Notes: a model not told the origin generated them from the letters alone. 64,000 bases of DNA from Chitinophaga rhizophila (GCF_019492185.1 NZ_JAICCF010000008.1:1-64000); one strand, 5' to 3'; numbered from the stretch's first letter, positions 9,840 to 18,261 are shown. Translations and numbers: made by a program.

Positions 9840-9855
9840 CTACACTTTAGTGTAG
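9840..9855. promoter_or_regulatory. 16-bp palindrome upstream of the LuxR-type gene
   Basis: CTACACT-TT-AGTGTAG is a perfect inverted repeat with 7-bp arms, 65 bp upstream of the start at 9920 and between divergent genes. A weaker GAGTC-N7-GACTC repeat lies just before it at 9788-9804. It could be an operator for the LuxR-type protein or another dimeric regulator; no evidence beyond symmetry and position. Confidence 0.35.
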
Positions 9856-9919
9856 ATCTTACCACTATTACAGGGTTAGTGCCCTTCTATATAAGGACCA
9901 TATTATTAATTACTCAGGT

Positions 9920-10681
9920 ATGAAGAATTATGCTCAGTCCGGGCTGTTTACCAGGAATAACCTGGGAGAAATTCCAGCGGCAGACCGCTTAAAGCAAAAC
10001 AACTACCTGGAGGCCGTAAAAGCCTTCGCAAGATTAACGTACGAAAGTATCTATGTCATCGACTATGAGCATATGACATTTGAGTACGTATCTGAAAATC
10101 CCTTGTTTCTCTGTGGATATTCCCCGGAGGAAGTAGTGAAGCTAGGCTATGAGTTCTATTTCAGACATGTTCCTGAAAATGACCTGACAATGCTGAACAT
10201 CATCAATGAGGCAGGCTTTGACTTCTTTAAAAGGGTATCTGATGATGACAAGATGGGGTACAGCATTACTTACGATTTCCACCTGGCAGATAAAGACGGA
10301 GGACAGCTGCTTATTAACCATAAACTAACGCCGTTATTTCTGACAAGCGAAGGCAGGTTATGGAAGGCGATGTGTATTGTTTCCATCTCTCACCATAAGA
10401 CTGCAGGTAATGTCTGTATATACAAGCAAGGAGCTGGAGATATATGGCAGCTGGATTTGAAGAACCTTGCCTGGACCAGATCTGAAAAGCCGAAATTAAA
10501 CAAGAGAGAAATAGAGGTGTTACACCTACATGCCCAGGGGTTGACAATCAACCAGATTGCAGAGAAAATATTTGTTGCACCTGATACTGTCAAGTACTAC
10601 CGGAGACGAATTTTCGAGCGTTTAAACGTAAGTAACATGGTTGAAGCGCTTTCCTATGCAGTAAACAACAAAATTATTTAA
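9920..10681 (+). CDS. PAS-LuxR transcriptional regulator
   Basis: 253 residues. Residues 30-160 resemble a PAS fold (YVIDYEHMTFEYVSENPLFLCGYSPEEV). The C-terminal 65 residues are a LuxR-type helix-turn-helix, with KLNKREIEVLHLHAQGLT and IAEKIFVAPDTVKYYRRRIF. No receiver aspartate is seen, so the PAS domain is the likely sensor. This PAS-plus-LuxR layout is frequent in Chitinophagaceae. A strong terminator at 10788-10824 ends the transcript. The target genes are not evident. Confidence 0.85.
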   Translation: MKNYAQSGLFTRNNLGEIPAADRLKQNNYLEAVKAFARLTYESIYVIDYEHMTFEYVSENPLFLCGYSPEEVVKLGYEFYFRHVPENDLTMLNIINEAGFDFFKRVSDDDKMGYSITYDFHLADKDGGQLLINHKLTPLFLTSEGRLWKAMCIVSISHHKTAGNVCIYKQGAGDIWQLDLKNLAWTRSEKPKLNKREIEVLHLHAQGLTINQIAEKIFVAPDTVKYYRRRIFERLNVSNMVEALSYAVNNKII

Positions 10682-10787
10682 CGGAATGCCATATTGGGCT
10701 ACCGACTTACTTTAATGAGCGTATGCTTTACTAGGCGAGAGGATGTGTGAGTATTCCGGATCAAGTGCACACTTGCAGAATGATTAA

Positions 10788-10824
10788 ACGAGAAAGGGTC
10801 GCTCATTGAGCAACCCTTTCTCGT
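10788..10824 (+). terminator. intrinsic terminator after the PAS-LuxR gene
   Basis: A 17-bp stem with one mismatch (ACGAGAAAGGGTCGCTC pairs with 10808-10824) and a 3-nt loop, about 105 bp after the stop codon. The downstream run is T-rich but broken, so termination strength is uncertain. Confidence 0.75.
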
Positions 10825-10929
10825 TGTACTATATTTAGAACTATTCTATGTCAGTTTTTTATGAATTGGATATTATTACTAAAGTCTATTAATTGTAGAT
10901 TAGTAAGTAATTCTTTCCAGAAGTCGCCT

Positions 10930-11358
10930 TTACTTATTTTTTATGTTTGGCGCAGTTATAAAGCATTTAATTAAGTTGAGAAATTCAGTTTCCGTCAGCC
11001 TTCCTATTTGCTCATAATCAATTCCCTCAAAGGCATACTTATCTTCAAACGATGTTTGATCATATTCATCAATCCAGTTGGCATATGAATAAGTAGGTTT
11101 CGGAAAAGCCCAGCCATTTGTGGTTATTATTTTTGCTGCTTCAAAATAATAGCAATTAAAACTTGCGTCATCAATATTTATGCAACCATGATTTTTTGAA
11201 GCATATGTTGGTACGTAATCCTGACTTGATGGTAACGTGGCTAACAATAGATTATTATCCTTCTGGCCTAAGCTAATAAAGTACTTATTTTTTGCAGGAG
11301 TCTTATCCCCTTTAAAGTAAAAGGGTGTGAAATAAAGAATTGTGCCAGGTGAGAACAT
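10930..11358 (-). CDS. probable toxin partner of a Panacea-type toxin-antitoxin pair
   Basis: 142 residues, not recognised with certainty. The start FSPGTILYFTPFYFKGDK followed by KNKYFISLG and LLLATLPS is reminiscent of the small beta-barrel of PemK/MazF-like proteins, but the likeness is weak. The gene follows the Panacea-domain gene by 16 bp on the same strand, the usual order antitoxin then toxin. A toxin role is inferred mainly from this partnership. The local base composition is more AT-rich than the flanks, in keeping with an acquired module. Confidence 0.6.
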   Translation of the reverse strand: MFSPGTILYFTPFYFKGDKTPAKNKYFISLGQKDNNLLLATLPSSQDYVPTYASKNHGCINIDDASFNCYYFEAAKIITTNGWAFPKPTYSYANWIDEYDQTSFEDKYAFEGIDYEQIGRLTETEFLNLIKCFITAPNIKNK

Positions 11359-11374
11359 TATAATTTGAGTGCTT

Positions 11375-11983
11375 TTACAGTTTTATAATATTCCTGAAAA
11401 TCGTTGTAAAGCTTCTCCTTAACAGGGTCTCCGGATATAAGCTCACTAGATCTATCCGATAGTTTGATGTATTAGCTCTTTTAGACTCAAAAAGCTCAAT
11501 TAATCCATAGTGATGTGCGGCCTTGTACCATGGCGAAGATGTTCTGTGAGTAAAGTCAACTAATTCCTGGGCGCTCGAATACTTAAAGGTACTAATGAGA
11601 TAATCCATTAACTCAATTTCATTCTTTGAAAATTCATCGTCACAGAATGGCTTACGCCCGAAAACTTTCGTTCCTATATTATCATTTGCAAGCTCTATGT
11701 AATCTGCCAGCATATTAGGAGCTTCGTTTACCTCTTGATAGATATCGCTACATACCGGGCCCGCCTGCCATACCTCATAATCAAGGTTTAGAAAAGGAAT
11801 ACCATATTTCTTCACAGAAAACTCATCCAGAAAGTAAAGGAGCTTCAACAATTTGGTTTTATACAATGGTTTGATCCTATCAGCAATGTATATGACAGTA
11901 TTGCCGATCTTATCAATCTGATCAGGGGTGTATTGATGAATATTGTTGTTTTGACATTGAGTCATATAATCAGCGTCATTCAA
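11375..11983 (-). CDS. Panacea (DUF4065/SocA-like) domain antitoxin
   Basis: 202 residues. Residues 20-150 fit the Panacea domain found in SocA-like antitoxins: KLLKLLYFLDEFSVKKYG, then YEVWQAGPV (usually W-x-x-GPV) and a later THRTSSPW (usually TH-x-x-x-PW). Proteins of this family pair with many unrelated toxins and neutralise them. The small gene 16 bp downstream is the natural partner. The C-terminal 50 residues (ESKRANTSNY...) lie outside the domain and may set toxin specificity. A second Met at residue 7 is an alternative start. Confidence 0.82.
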   Translation of the reverse strand: MNDADYMTQCQNNNIHQYTPDQIDKIGNTVIYIADRIKPLYKTKLLKLLYFLDEFSVKKYGIPFLNLDYEVWQAGPVCSDIYQEVNEAPNMLADYIELANDNIGTKVFGRKPFCDDEFSKNEIELMDYLISTFKYSSAQELVDFTHRTSSPWYKAAHHYGLIELFESKRANTSNYRIDLVSLYPETLLRRSFTTIFRNIIKL

Positions 11984-12101
11984 ATTTTATGTAAAATACT
12001 AATTTTTTTAGTATTACTTATGCCTCTTTCAATAGGTTGATCTTATATGGCAAATGTCGAAATTTCTACCGAGTTGAGGATAATACATAGGGAATAAAAA
12101 A

Positions 12102-12123
12102 AGGAACATCAGATGATGTTCCT
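12102..12123 (-). terminator. terminator of tRNA-Glu copy 1
   Basis: Stem AGGAACATCA with a 2-nt loop and its perfect complement, flanked by A and T runs on both sides, 12 nt beyond the tRNA 3' end on the minus strand. The symmetrical flanks could let it act in both directions. Confidence 0.85.
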
Positions 12124-12134
12124 TTTTTTGTTCG

Positions 12135-12206
12135 TACCGCGTACGGGAGTCGAACCCGTCATTCCTCCGTGAAAGGGAGGCGTCTTAGCCGATTGACCAA
12201 CGCGGC
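12135..12206 (-). tRNA. tRNA-Glu (UUC), copy 1
   Basis: The minus strand folds into a complete cloverleaf: acceptor GCCGCGT/ACGCGGT, anticodon stem CCTCC/GGAGG with loop CTTTCAC (anticodon TTC), and T-loop TTCGACT. The 72-nt body is identical to the second copy at 30719-30790. The 3' CCA is not encoded here (the genome reads CGA). Confidence 0.97.
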
Positions 12207-12224
12207 ATGTCGCGTTTGGGATTG

Positions 12225-12254
12225 CAAAGGTAGACAAAATATCTAATCGACAAA
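12225..12254 (-). promoter_or_regulatory. Bacteroidota-type promoter of tRNA-Glu copy 1
   Basis: On the minus strand, TTTG (12251-12254), an 18-nt spacer and TACCTTTG (12225-12232) match the phylum's -33/-7 consensus TTTG/TAnnTTTG. The element lies 19 bp upstream of the tRNA 5' end, and the same TACCTTTGCAATCCC string precedes copy 2. Confidence 0.75.
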
Positions 12255-12307
12255 ATTTATTTTTAAATATTTTCAAAAAGGATAGAATATATCACCTTTG
12301 TACTACT

Positions 12308-12694
12308 ATGGGAAAACTAAACATACTTATAGCAGAAAACGATGCAGATGGTAAAGTGCTGATCCAGGAATCCTTTGCGGATACCGGTTTGTTTAACGTA
12401 TTAGCCATTGCTGAAGACGGGCAGATCCTCAAGAATATAATGGAGGAATCCGATATCCTGTTCCCGGATGTGATTTTGTCCGCCGCCGGACACGGATATG
12501 ATATTCTGTACTATCTTAAGACTAGCGATGCCTTCAGAGAAATCCCTGTGGTGACCTACTCCAATACCACTACCGGTACTGATGAGAAGAAATGCCAGCA
12601 GATGGGAGCACTGAAACACTTTATTAAACCTGATAGCGCACCCGGTTACCAGAAGATGGCCAAAGAACTGTATGATCTTCTGCTGGGAGAATAG
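12308..12694 (+). CDS. receiver-domain protein lacking the phospho-aspartate
   Basis: 128 residues, a single CheY-like domain. The N-terminal strand and acidic region are present (ILIAENDADG), as are the Thr/Ser position in VVTYSNT and the conserved Lys in HFIKPDS. The segment that should read LLD around residue 58-59 is instead VILSAAGHG, so the phospho-acceptor aspartate is replaced by Ser-Ala. It probably cannot be phosphorylated in the standard way and may work as a phosphorylation-independent interaction domain. Monocistronic, ending at a strong terminator at 12714-12747. Confidence 0.85.
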   Translation: MGKLNILIAENDADGKVLIQESFADTGLFNVLAIAEDGQILKNIMEESDILFPDVILSAAGHGYDILYYLKTSDAFREIPVVTYSNTTTGTDEKKCQQMGALKHFIKPDSAPGYQKMAKELYDLLLGE

Positions 12695-12713
12695 TTGTAG
12701 CAAAAAGACATTG

Positions 12714-12747
12714 AAAAAGCCATGACCCGCAGGTCATGGCTTTTTTT
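12714..12747. terminator. bidirectional terminator between receiver and ClC genes
   Basis: Stem GCCATGACC (12719-12727) with a 4-nt loop and perfect complement at 12732-12740, with AAAAA before and TTTTTTT after. It fits termination of the receiver gene and of the convergent ClC gene ending at 12771. Confidence 0.9.
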
Positions 12748-12770
12748 ATTTATCATATTGATAGCCAATG

Positions 12771-14051
12771 TTATTTTGCCGCTACCGGCTGCTGAATAGC
12801 CTGGTCTTTATAGCTGTAGACCGTATATGGGTAAATCTTCTTAGCCGTATATCTCGCTACTGTACTCGCAATCAGAACAGGTACAGTCAGAATAAACCCT
12901 CCTGACAACCGGCAGGCAAGCGAAGTGGATGTCAGCGGAGCATGGATGCTGCCACTTAATACTGCCGCAATACCCATAATGATAAAGTTGGCTACAATCA
13001 GATGGGCATGGAAGTAATGATTACAGAATGTAGCCAATAGTAACCCCAGTAATGCGCCAATAACAATACTTGGTGCAAACACGCCACCATCACCGCCGGC
13101 TCCCAAAGTAACAGACGAAATGATCGGTTTAAGTAAGACAATCGCCAGGATTGTCACAGCAAAGGGAATAGTAAACGCCTGACGCTCCGACCGGCCTATC
13201 ATATCTGTTACAGCGCTATAACTATCTCCGAACAGGGCCGGTAACAGGAAAATGCCTACTCCTACAATAGCAGCCCCTACAAGAATACGTATATAATCGT
13301 TTTTAACGCTCCCGAATCTATTCTTTACAGCAATGACCGTCCGCGTAAAGAAGACGGAAATAACGCCAGCCAACACGCTTAAACCGATAATGTACGGTAT
13401 AGCACTTACCTGCCAATGGGTAATACTCAGATTCAACAAAGGCTCCTCATGCAGCAATTGCAGAAACGCCCAGGCAACAAGCACCGCTGCCACACTACTC
13501 ATAAGAATCGTCTTTGTTACTTTCCGGGCAATGACCTCAACCGCAAACAGCAAACCTACCAGCGGACTTCCAAACAGGGCTGTCAATCCTCCTGCTACGC
13601 CGGCACAGATCAGCTCTGTTTTAAACCGGTTGGCAATAGCAGCCTTCTGCCTAGTCACAGCGCCAATCGTCGCCGTTGACACAACAGTCGATACTTCCAC
13701 ACCTGTTGACCCTCCAAAGATGACTGTCAGGAATCCATTGATAAAGTGAGACGGTATCTTATAACCCGGCAGCTCATTACGACGGGTATCCAACGTTAGA
13801 TAAATTTCCTTAATACCTTTATTCGGCTTCTTCCGGAAAGCATACTTACGCAATATATGTATCATTAGCAGGCCGATCAGCGGAAAAACCAGGAACAGAT
13901 AAGAATAAGGAGAGATCGTCTTAAAGAAATGCGCTTCGTAATGCTCTGTTATATGCTTAAGCACGCTGGCGAGGAAAGCAGACAATAATCCTGCTACCAG
14001 AGAGGCAATCAGCAGTTTAACATAGTTGGCCTGGATAATCTTCTTACGCAT
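12771..14051 (-). CDS. ClC-family chloride channel/antiporter
   Basis: 426 residues with the ten or more hydrophobic segments of ClC proteins. The selectivity-filter regions are visible as GGSTGVEVSTV (gating glutamate present), AGGLTALFGSPLVGLLFAVEV and GAGGDGGVFAPSIVIGALLG. The retained glutamate favours a proton-coupled antiporter rather than a pure channel. It lacks the C-terminal CBS domains found in some relatives. An inner-membrane protein that probably exchanges chloride and protons. A TAACTTTG box on the minus strand at 14071-14078 may be its -7 element, giving a very short leader. Confidence 0.9.
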   Translation of the reverse strand: MRKKIIQANYVKLLIASLVAGLLSAFLASVLKHITEHYEAHFFKTISPYSYLFLVFPLIGLLMIHILRKYAFRKKPNKGIKEIYLTLDTRRNELPGYKIPSHFINGFLTVIFGGSTGVEVSTVVSTATIGAVTRQKAAIANRFKTELICAGVAGGLTALFGSPLVGLLFAVEVIARKVTKTILMSSVAAVLVAWAFLQLLHEEPLLNLSITHWQVSAIPYIIGLSVLAGVISVFFTRTVIAVKNRFGSVKNDYIRILVGAAIVGVGIFLLPALFGDSYSAVTDMIGRSERQAFTIPFAVTILAIVLLKPIISSVTLGAGGDGGVFAPSIVIGALLGLLLATFCNHYFHAHLIVANFIIMGIAAVLSGSIHAPLTSTSLACRLSGGFILTVPVLIASTVARYTAKKIYPYTVYSYKDQAIQQPVAAK

Positions 14052-14095
14052 AACATTCCTTTTGACGCTGCAAAGTTAGGGCATGTAAAATAAAA

Positions 14096-14120
14096 GGAGC
14101 GGCTCTTTCGAAGCCGCTCC
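14096..14120 (-). terminator. terminator of the dienelactone hydrolase gene
   Basis: Stem GGAGCGGCT (14096-14104) with a 7-nt loop and perfect complement (14112-14120), followed on the minus strand by TTTTATTTT. It lies 20 bp after the lipoprotein gene stop. Confidence 0.88.
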
Positions 14121-14141
14121 CTTAAAATGTCGTTAAATGTC

Positions 14142-14984
14142 CTATTTGAAGATCTCCCCAAAGAAGGTCCGCATATCATTCCAGGACGCTGTATCAGCTG
14201 CCGCATTATATTCAATAGGCATATTGAACTTTTTGCCGGTTGCTGTAGCGGCTGGATTAGTAAATGCATGGGTTGCTCCAGGATATTCCTTAAAGGTGTA
14301 AGGGATGCTCAGAGAATCCAGTTGCTTTTTAAAGGTAGTCACATCCTGCGCTGGTACGAAGGGGTCTGCTCCACCATGGCACACCAGGATCTGAGCTTTG
14401 GTCAACCCTTTCTGTGGAGGCACGGTAGCCAGTCCGCCGTGGAAACTTACCACGCCATTAACTGGCAGTCCCAGTTTCGCTCCGTTCAGTACCATTGACC
14501 CGCCAAAGCAATAACCGATCGCTGCAATACGGGTTGTATCCGCCTGCGGAAAGGTCTTTGCTTTCGCCAGTGCCGCTGCTAACCTGGTATAGCCCAGCTG
14601 CGGATTGGTATAAAACGGTGTAGCATACGCTTTTGCCGCATCAGGATTATCAGCATGTTTACCGTTACCATACATATCTATCCCTACCGCGAGGTAGCCC
14701 AGTTCTGCCAGTTGTCTGGCACGACCCTTTACATAATCATCCAGGCCCCACCACTCTGGTACAATCAGCACAATCGGCTTTTTGGCACTGGTATCAGTAC
14801 TAAAGGCCACGATGCTGTTTAGCGTAACGCTGTCAGCCTGAATGCTCAGGGCTTCTTCCGTAATAGTCGGCTGCGCAACTGTGGTGTCAGTAGCATGCTC
14901 TGAAGATGCCTGCTGATTATTACATGCTGCCATGCAGAATGCAAGTGCTGCCGGAGCGATCATTGTTACAATGTTGAATTTCAT
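14142..14984 (-). CDS. dienelactone hydrolase family lipoprotein
   Basis: About 280 residues. The frame opens at 15032, but the start at 14984 (MKFNIVTMIAPAAL) gives a clean lipoprotein signal ending AFCMAAC. A TAACTTTG box on the minus strand (15030-15037) would also place transcription start inside the longer version. The hydrolase domain has the Cys nucleophile in GYCFGGS, then Asp in GGADPFV and His in GATHAF, the Cys-Asp-His triad of the dienelactone hydrolase family. Lipid-anchored, so probably acting on exogenous esters or lactones; the substrate is unknown. Confidence 0.87.
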   Translation of the reverse strand: MKFNIVTMIAPAALAFCMAACNNQQASSEHATDTTVAQPTITEEALSIQADSVTLNSIVAFSTDTSAKKPIVLIVPEWWGLDDYVKGRARQLAELGYLAVGIDMYGNGKHADNPDAAKAYATPFYTNPQLGYTRLAAALAKAKTFPQADTTRIAAIGYCFGGSMVLNGAKLGLPVNGVVSFHGGLATVPPQKGLTKAQILVCHGGADPFVPAQDVTTFKKQLDSLSIPYTFKEYPGATHAFTNPAATATGKKFNMPIEYNAAADTASWNDMRTFFGEIFK

Positions 14985-15128
14985 GCGATAGTAGTATTTG
15001 AATGTATAAATTATATGGAAAAAACGCCGCAAAGTTAATCAATATGCGGATTAGCCCGCTTGCAGCTTAATAAAATAGGAAGCATGCCTACACTACTAAA
15101 ATTAACTTAGTTTATATAATTTCAGCGC

Positions 15129-16679
15129 ATGGATCAGGCACTAAATACGGCAATAGCAGACAAATTACTGGAAGAAGCAGGCATCTCTCCCGCTACCCTG
15201 ATCCAGTTATTGCCCGTGGCAGCCTGTCTTTGTGATGCCAGTCATCGATTTATATGCTGTAATCAATCGGCCGTGGCGCTGCTGGGAAAAACGCCTGCTG
15301 TCAAAGACGTCCTCTTCAATAATAACCTGACCACCATATTTAATCCGGAAAATGGACCTATGCCTGACAACTGGCAGGATACCATCCTCCGGCCGGATAA
15401 CTCCATTATCACTGTTAGGGGAAGTATAACTCCCCTAAAAGATAAGACAGGTGCTGTAACCGGCTGGCTATATTGCTTCCGGGAAGTATTCCTGCCAGAC
15501 GCTCAGAATGCAACTACTACCCCCGGATCCCACCTGAATGAAGAGCTGAAGCAAAGTAAAGAACGCTATTACAAAATGATTGAGGAAGTGGAAGACTATG
15601 CCATCCTCCTGCTAGACAGGTCAGGCGTGATCCAGAACTGGAATAAGGGTGCCGAGAAAATAAAAGGATACCAGGAATCAGAGATTATCGGACAGCACTT
15701 CAGTGTATTTTATCTGCCGGAAGACCGGGCTAAAAAACAGCCTGAGAAACTCATTACTGAAGCCATCAGAACCGGCAAGGCTGTGCAGGAAGGCTGGCGT
15801 ATGCGGAAAAACGGTACCCGCTTCTGGGGCAGTATCGTCATCACGGCACTGCATGATAACGAACAGCGCGTTATAGGCTTCTCAAAGGTAACCAGAGACC
15901 TTACTGAGAAGAAGATAGCCGAAGACCGGATCAGGCAGTATGCCGGAGAATTGGAGTTTCAGAACAGAGAGCTGGAACAGTTTGCCTATGCCGCAGCCCA
16001 TGATATGAAGGAACCTCTTCGTAAAATCCAGTTCTATAACAATTACATCTTTGATAACGCCGCGGATACCCTGCCCGAAAAATCAAGAGAATACCTGATT
16101 CGATCTATCAATGCGGCTTCACGCATGCATGGACTGATAGATGACCTGTTAACATATTCCCGCGCATCTTCACAACCCAACGAAATGAAGATGATCGACC
16201 TCAAAATTATCGTTGAAGAAGTACTCCAGAGCTACAGCGAAACCATAAAAAGCCATCAGACAGTTGTTACTGTAGGAGTACTGCCCTTACTGCACATCAT
16301 TCCTTTCCAGTTCAGTCAATTGTTTGATAACCTGATCAGTAACGCGCTGAAATATCACCACCCTGACCGTATCCCGCGTATTTCCATCACGGCCGAAAAA
16401 ACACAGTTGCCTGCCGCCGAAATCACCGGAACAGAAATAGACACGCCCTGTTATAAAATAACCGTAGCAGATAACGGACTGGGTTTTGAACCTGGTCACG
16501 CAGACAAGATCTTTGACGTCTTCCAACGCCTGCACGCCCGCCCGGATATCTCAGGCTCCGGTATCGGACTGGCTATCTGCAAGAAGATTGTCCTGAATCA
16601 CCATGGCATTATCAGGGCACATGGCATACCTGGCGAAGGAGCATCCTTTGACATCTACATCCCCTGCGATCACAGCTAG
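15129..16679 (+). CDS. PAS-domain sensor histidine kinase
   Basis: 516 residues, soluble (no membrane helices). Two PAS domains are visible, one near 20-125 and a second near 145-270 (DYAILLLDRSGVIQNWNKGAEKIKGY). The dimerisation helix carries the phospho-acceptor H291 in AAHDMKEPLRK. The ATP-binding domain shows the N box (DNLISNALKYH), ADNGLGFEPG and SGSGIGLAICKKI. The stop codon overlaps that of the convergent response regulator by 4 nt. This regulator is an obvious candidate partner despite lying on the other strand. Confidence 0.92.
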   Translation: MDQALNTAIADKLLEEAGISPATLIQLLPVAACLCDASHRFICCNQSAVALLGKTPAVKDVLFNNNLTTIFNPENGPMPDNWQDTILRPDNSIITVRGSITPLKDKTGAVTGWLYCFREVFLPDAQNATTTPGSHLNEELKQSKERYYKMIEEVEDYAILLLDRSGVIQNWNKGAEKIKGYQESEIIGQHFSVFYLPEDRAKKQPEKLITEAIRTGKAVQEGWRMRKNGTRFWGSIVITALHDNEQRVIGFSKVTRDLTEKKIAEDRIRQYAGELEFQNRELEQFAYAAAHDMKEPLRKIQFYNNYIFDNAADTLPEKSREYLIRSINAASRMHGLIDDLLTYSRASSQPNEMKMIDLKIIVEEVLQSYSETIKSHQTVVTVGVLPLLHIIPFQFSQLFDNLISNALKYHHPDRIPRISITAEKTQLPAAEITGTEIDTPCYKITVADNGLGFEPGHADKIFDVFQRLHARPDISGSGIGLAICKKIVLNHHGIIRAHGIPGEGASFDIYIPCDHS

Positions 16680-17080
16680 TCCTTCAGTAAACACAGCATT
16701 TCCCTGGCAATGTTGTAAAGTTCTTCAGTTTTAGTTGGTTTGACAAAATAAAGATCAGCGCCTTTCTCCTTACAAAGCCTTACGTGGTCGGCCTGGTTGG
16801 AAGTACTCCACACAACTTTCGGAATAGCTTGTAGTTCCGGAATACCACTGATTTTCTCTAAAATTTCTACTGCGCTGAAAATTGGCATTTTATAATCAAA
16901 GATCAGGAGAGATGGTATATTTTCGGATGTACAATTAAGCAGGTAGTCTAATGCCTGCTGACCATTCATAACAGAGTGAATATTTGCTGCCGGATCCTGT
17001 CCTAATATTGCGTCTTTCAGGATTTCCTGGTCTTCGGGATCATCATCTGCTAAAAAGATAATTTTAGCCTTGCTGTCCAT
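16676..17080 (-). CDS. single-domain response regulator
   Basis: 134 residues, only a receiver domain. Acidic residues D12-D14, the phospho-acceptor D62 in LLIFDYKMP, Ser/Thr in VVWSTSN and the conserved Lys in YFVKPTK are present. This Rcp1-like form, with a long acidic loop, often partners PAS or phytochrome-like kinases. It is convergent with the PAS kinase and shares the palindromic stop CTAG. With no output domain it would act by protein contact or phosphorelay. Confidence 0.88.
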   Translation of the reverse strand: MDSKAKIIFLADDDPEDQEILKDAILGQDPAANIHSVMNGQQALDYLLNCTSENIPSLLIFDYKMPIFSAVEILEKISGIPELQAIPKVVWSTSNQADHVRLCKEKGADLYFVKPTKTEELYNIAREMLCLLKD

Positions 17081-17475
17081 ATCAGATTAAAATTTGTAAA
17101 CTTCCGTATTTCCGCGCTTAAGTTATACAATCTTTTCAAAACTAATATACAGCAGTGTGTTCACTGGAGCGCTTTCATGACAGGTTGCAACACGAATTGT
17201 TTTAATATCATAGCAACAATAGGCCGGAGAGAGACTGACTGCCAATGTATGTTGAAGGAAAATATAAAAGCCAGGCCCGCTATTATTCACTGTGGAGGCT
17301 TGAATGACGTATCCTAGCTTGCGGATAAAGTCAGGGGTAGTGCGGACGGCTGTAGAGGATATTTGAGGAGGTACATCATCTGCGCATAGGAATACAATAA
17401 TGATATAAGAAAAGGGTTAACCAGAAGGTAGAAACCTTCCTGGCGTAACCCTCTCCATTACAAGACTTACGTCAT
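17081..17475. other. 395-bp intergenic stretch without a recognised gene
   Basis: It holds the upstream region of the response regulator and the terminator at 17413-17452. The minus strand has a stop-free frame of about 110 codons between about 17100 and 17430, but it has no ATG and no recognisable family, so I do not call it a gene. Confidence 0.6.
17413..17452 (-). terminator. terminator of the GH16 gene
   Basis: A long interrupted hairpin in which AGGGTTA and CAGAAGG pair with CCTTCCTGG and TAACCCT, followed on the minus strand by TTTTCTTAT. It begins 24 bp after the GH16 stop codon. Confidence 0.82.
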
Positions 17476-18261
17476 CTACGCTGCCGTAAATGAGAATGAG
17501 TGTATAATGATTTCAACTTCCTGTCCGTTAGACGGTGCACTGCCACCATATAACCATAGGTTCATGTGAACCGGCAGGGATAATGTACTTACATTAAAGC
17601 CTGCAGGTGTCGTCCAGGGAAAGAAGGAATTGGCTTCGATCAGATTGTGGCCGTGATACCCTTTATACGATACGGATGTTGCCGTTCTTACGAATTTATA
17701 GGATGTATAGGTGCCATTCAGGGCCAGTTCATACGTCTGTGATACGTTGCCCGAGCCGGTGGCAGGGTATACCGTATAATTGTAGTTAGGCCATGCATCA
17801 TTACCCCAACGGGCAAATTCAATGTCTACTTCATGATGGCCGTTATCGCCTGATTTGTAATTAAACAATCCCAGTACGATGTTCCGGTCCAGTTTATCCA
17901 CAGCACCTTCTATTTTCCATACATAGGTGCCGTATCCGAATGTCTGGTTAGAGTATACTTCAGCGCATACCCATCTGCCGGTGGCAGCGTCTCTCCGGAT
18001 CTTCAGATGCAGGCGACCATTACTGTCCACCCATACACTGTTAGAAGCGCCACTCCAATAGTTGGGACCAGGTCCTGATGAGCCGGATTCATCTCTTACC
18101 TGCCAGGTGTAGCCACTAAAATTGATGGTACTTACTGCGGCGGCCTTTCTGGCACCAGCATTATCCACACCGGTAGTGGATGGGGCAGTCGAGCGGACTG
18201 CCTCTTTTGCGCAACTGCTGAATATGGCCAGGATGGCAATCAGCATTGTGAGTTTTTGCAT
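17476..18261 (-). CDS. GH16-type glycosidase lipoprotein
   Basis: About 261 residues from the preferred start MQKLTMLIAI, which gives a lipoprotein signal ending IFSSC; the open frame extends to 18327. The family-16 active-site motif E-x-D-x-E is present as EVDIEF (E144, D146, E148 in the short form), with aromatic residues suited to glucan binding around it. Such enzymes cleave beta-1,3 or mixed-link beta-glucans or galactans; the exact substrate cannot be told. The lipid anchor suggests a cell-surface or periplasmic role in polysaccharide breakdown. Single gene with its own terminator. Confidence 0.85.
   Translation of the reverse strand: MQKLTMLIAILAIFSSCAKEAVRSTAPSTTGVDNAGARKAAAVSTINFSGYTWQVRDESGSSGPGPNYWSGASNSVWVDSNGRLHLKIRRDAATGRWVCAEVYSNQTFGYGTYVWKIEGAVDKLDRNIVLGLFNYKSGDNGHHEVDIEFARWGNDAWPNYNYTVYPATGSGNVSQTYELALNGTYTSYKFVRTATSVSYKGYHGHNLIEANSFFPWTTPAGFNVSTLSLPVHMNLWLYGGSAPSNGQEVEIIIHSFSFTAA

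Noticed and set aside
12135..12206. G1-U72 closing pair in tRNA-Glu as an unusual feature
   Set aside because: As far as I recall, Bacteroides tRNA-Glu has the same G-U end and A73, so this looks normal for the phylum.
17100..17430. Stop-free frame of about 110 codons on the minus strand
   Set aside because: No ATG start, unusual amino acid mix and no family likeness; overlaps a terminator at one end. Chance is the simplest explanation.
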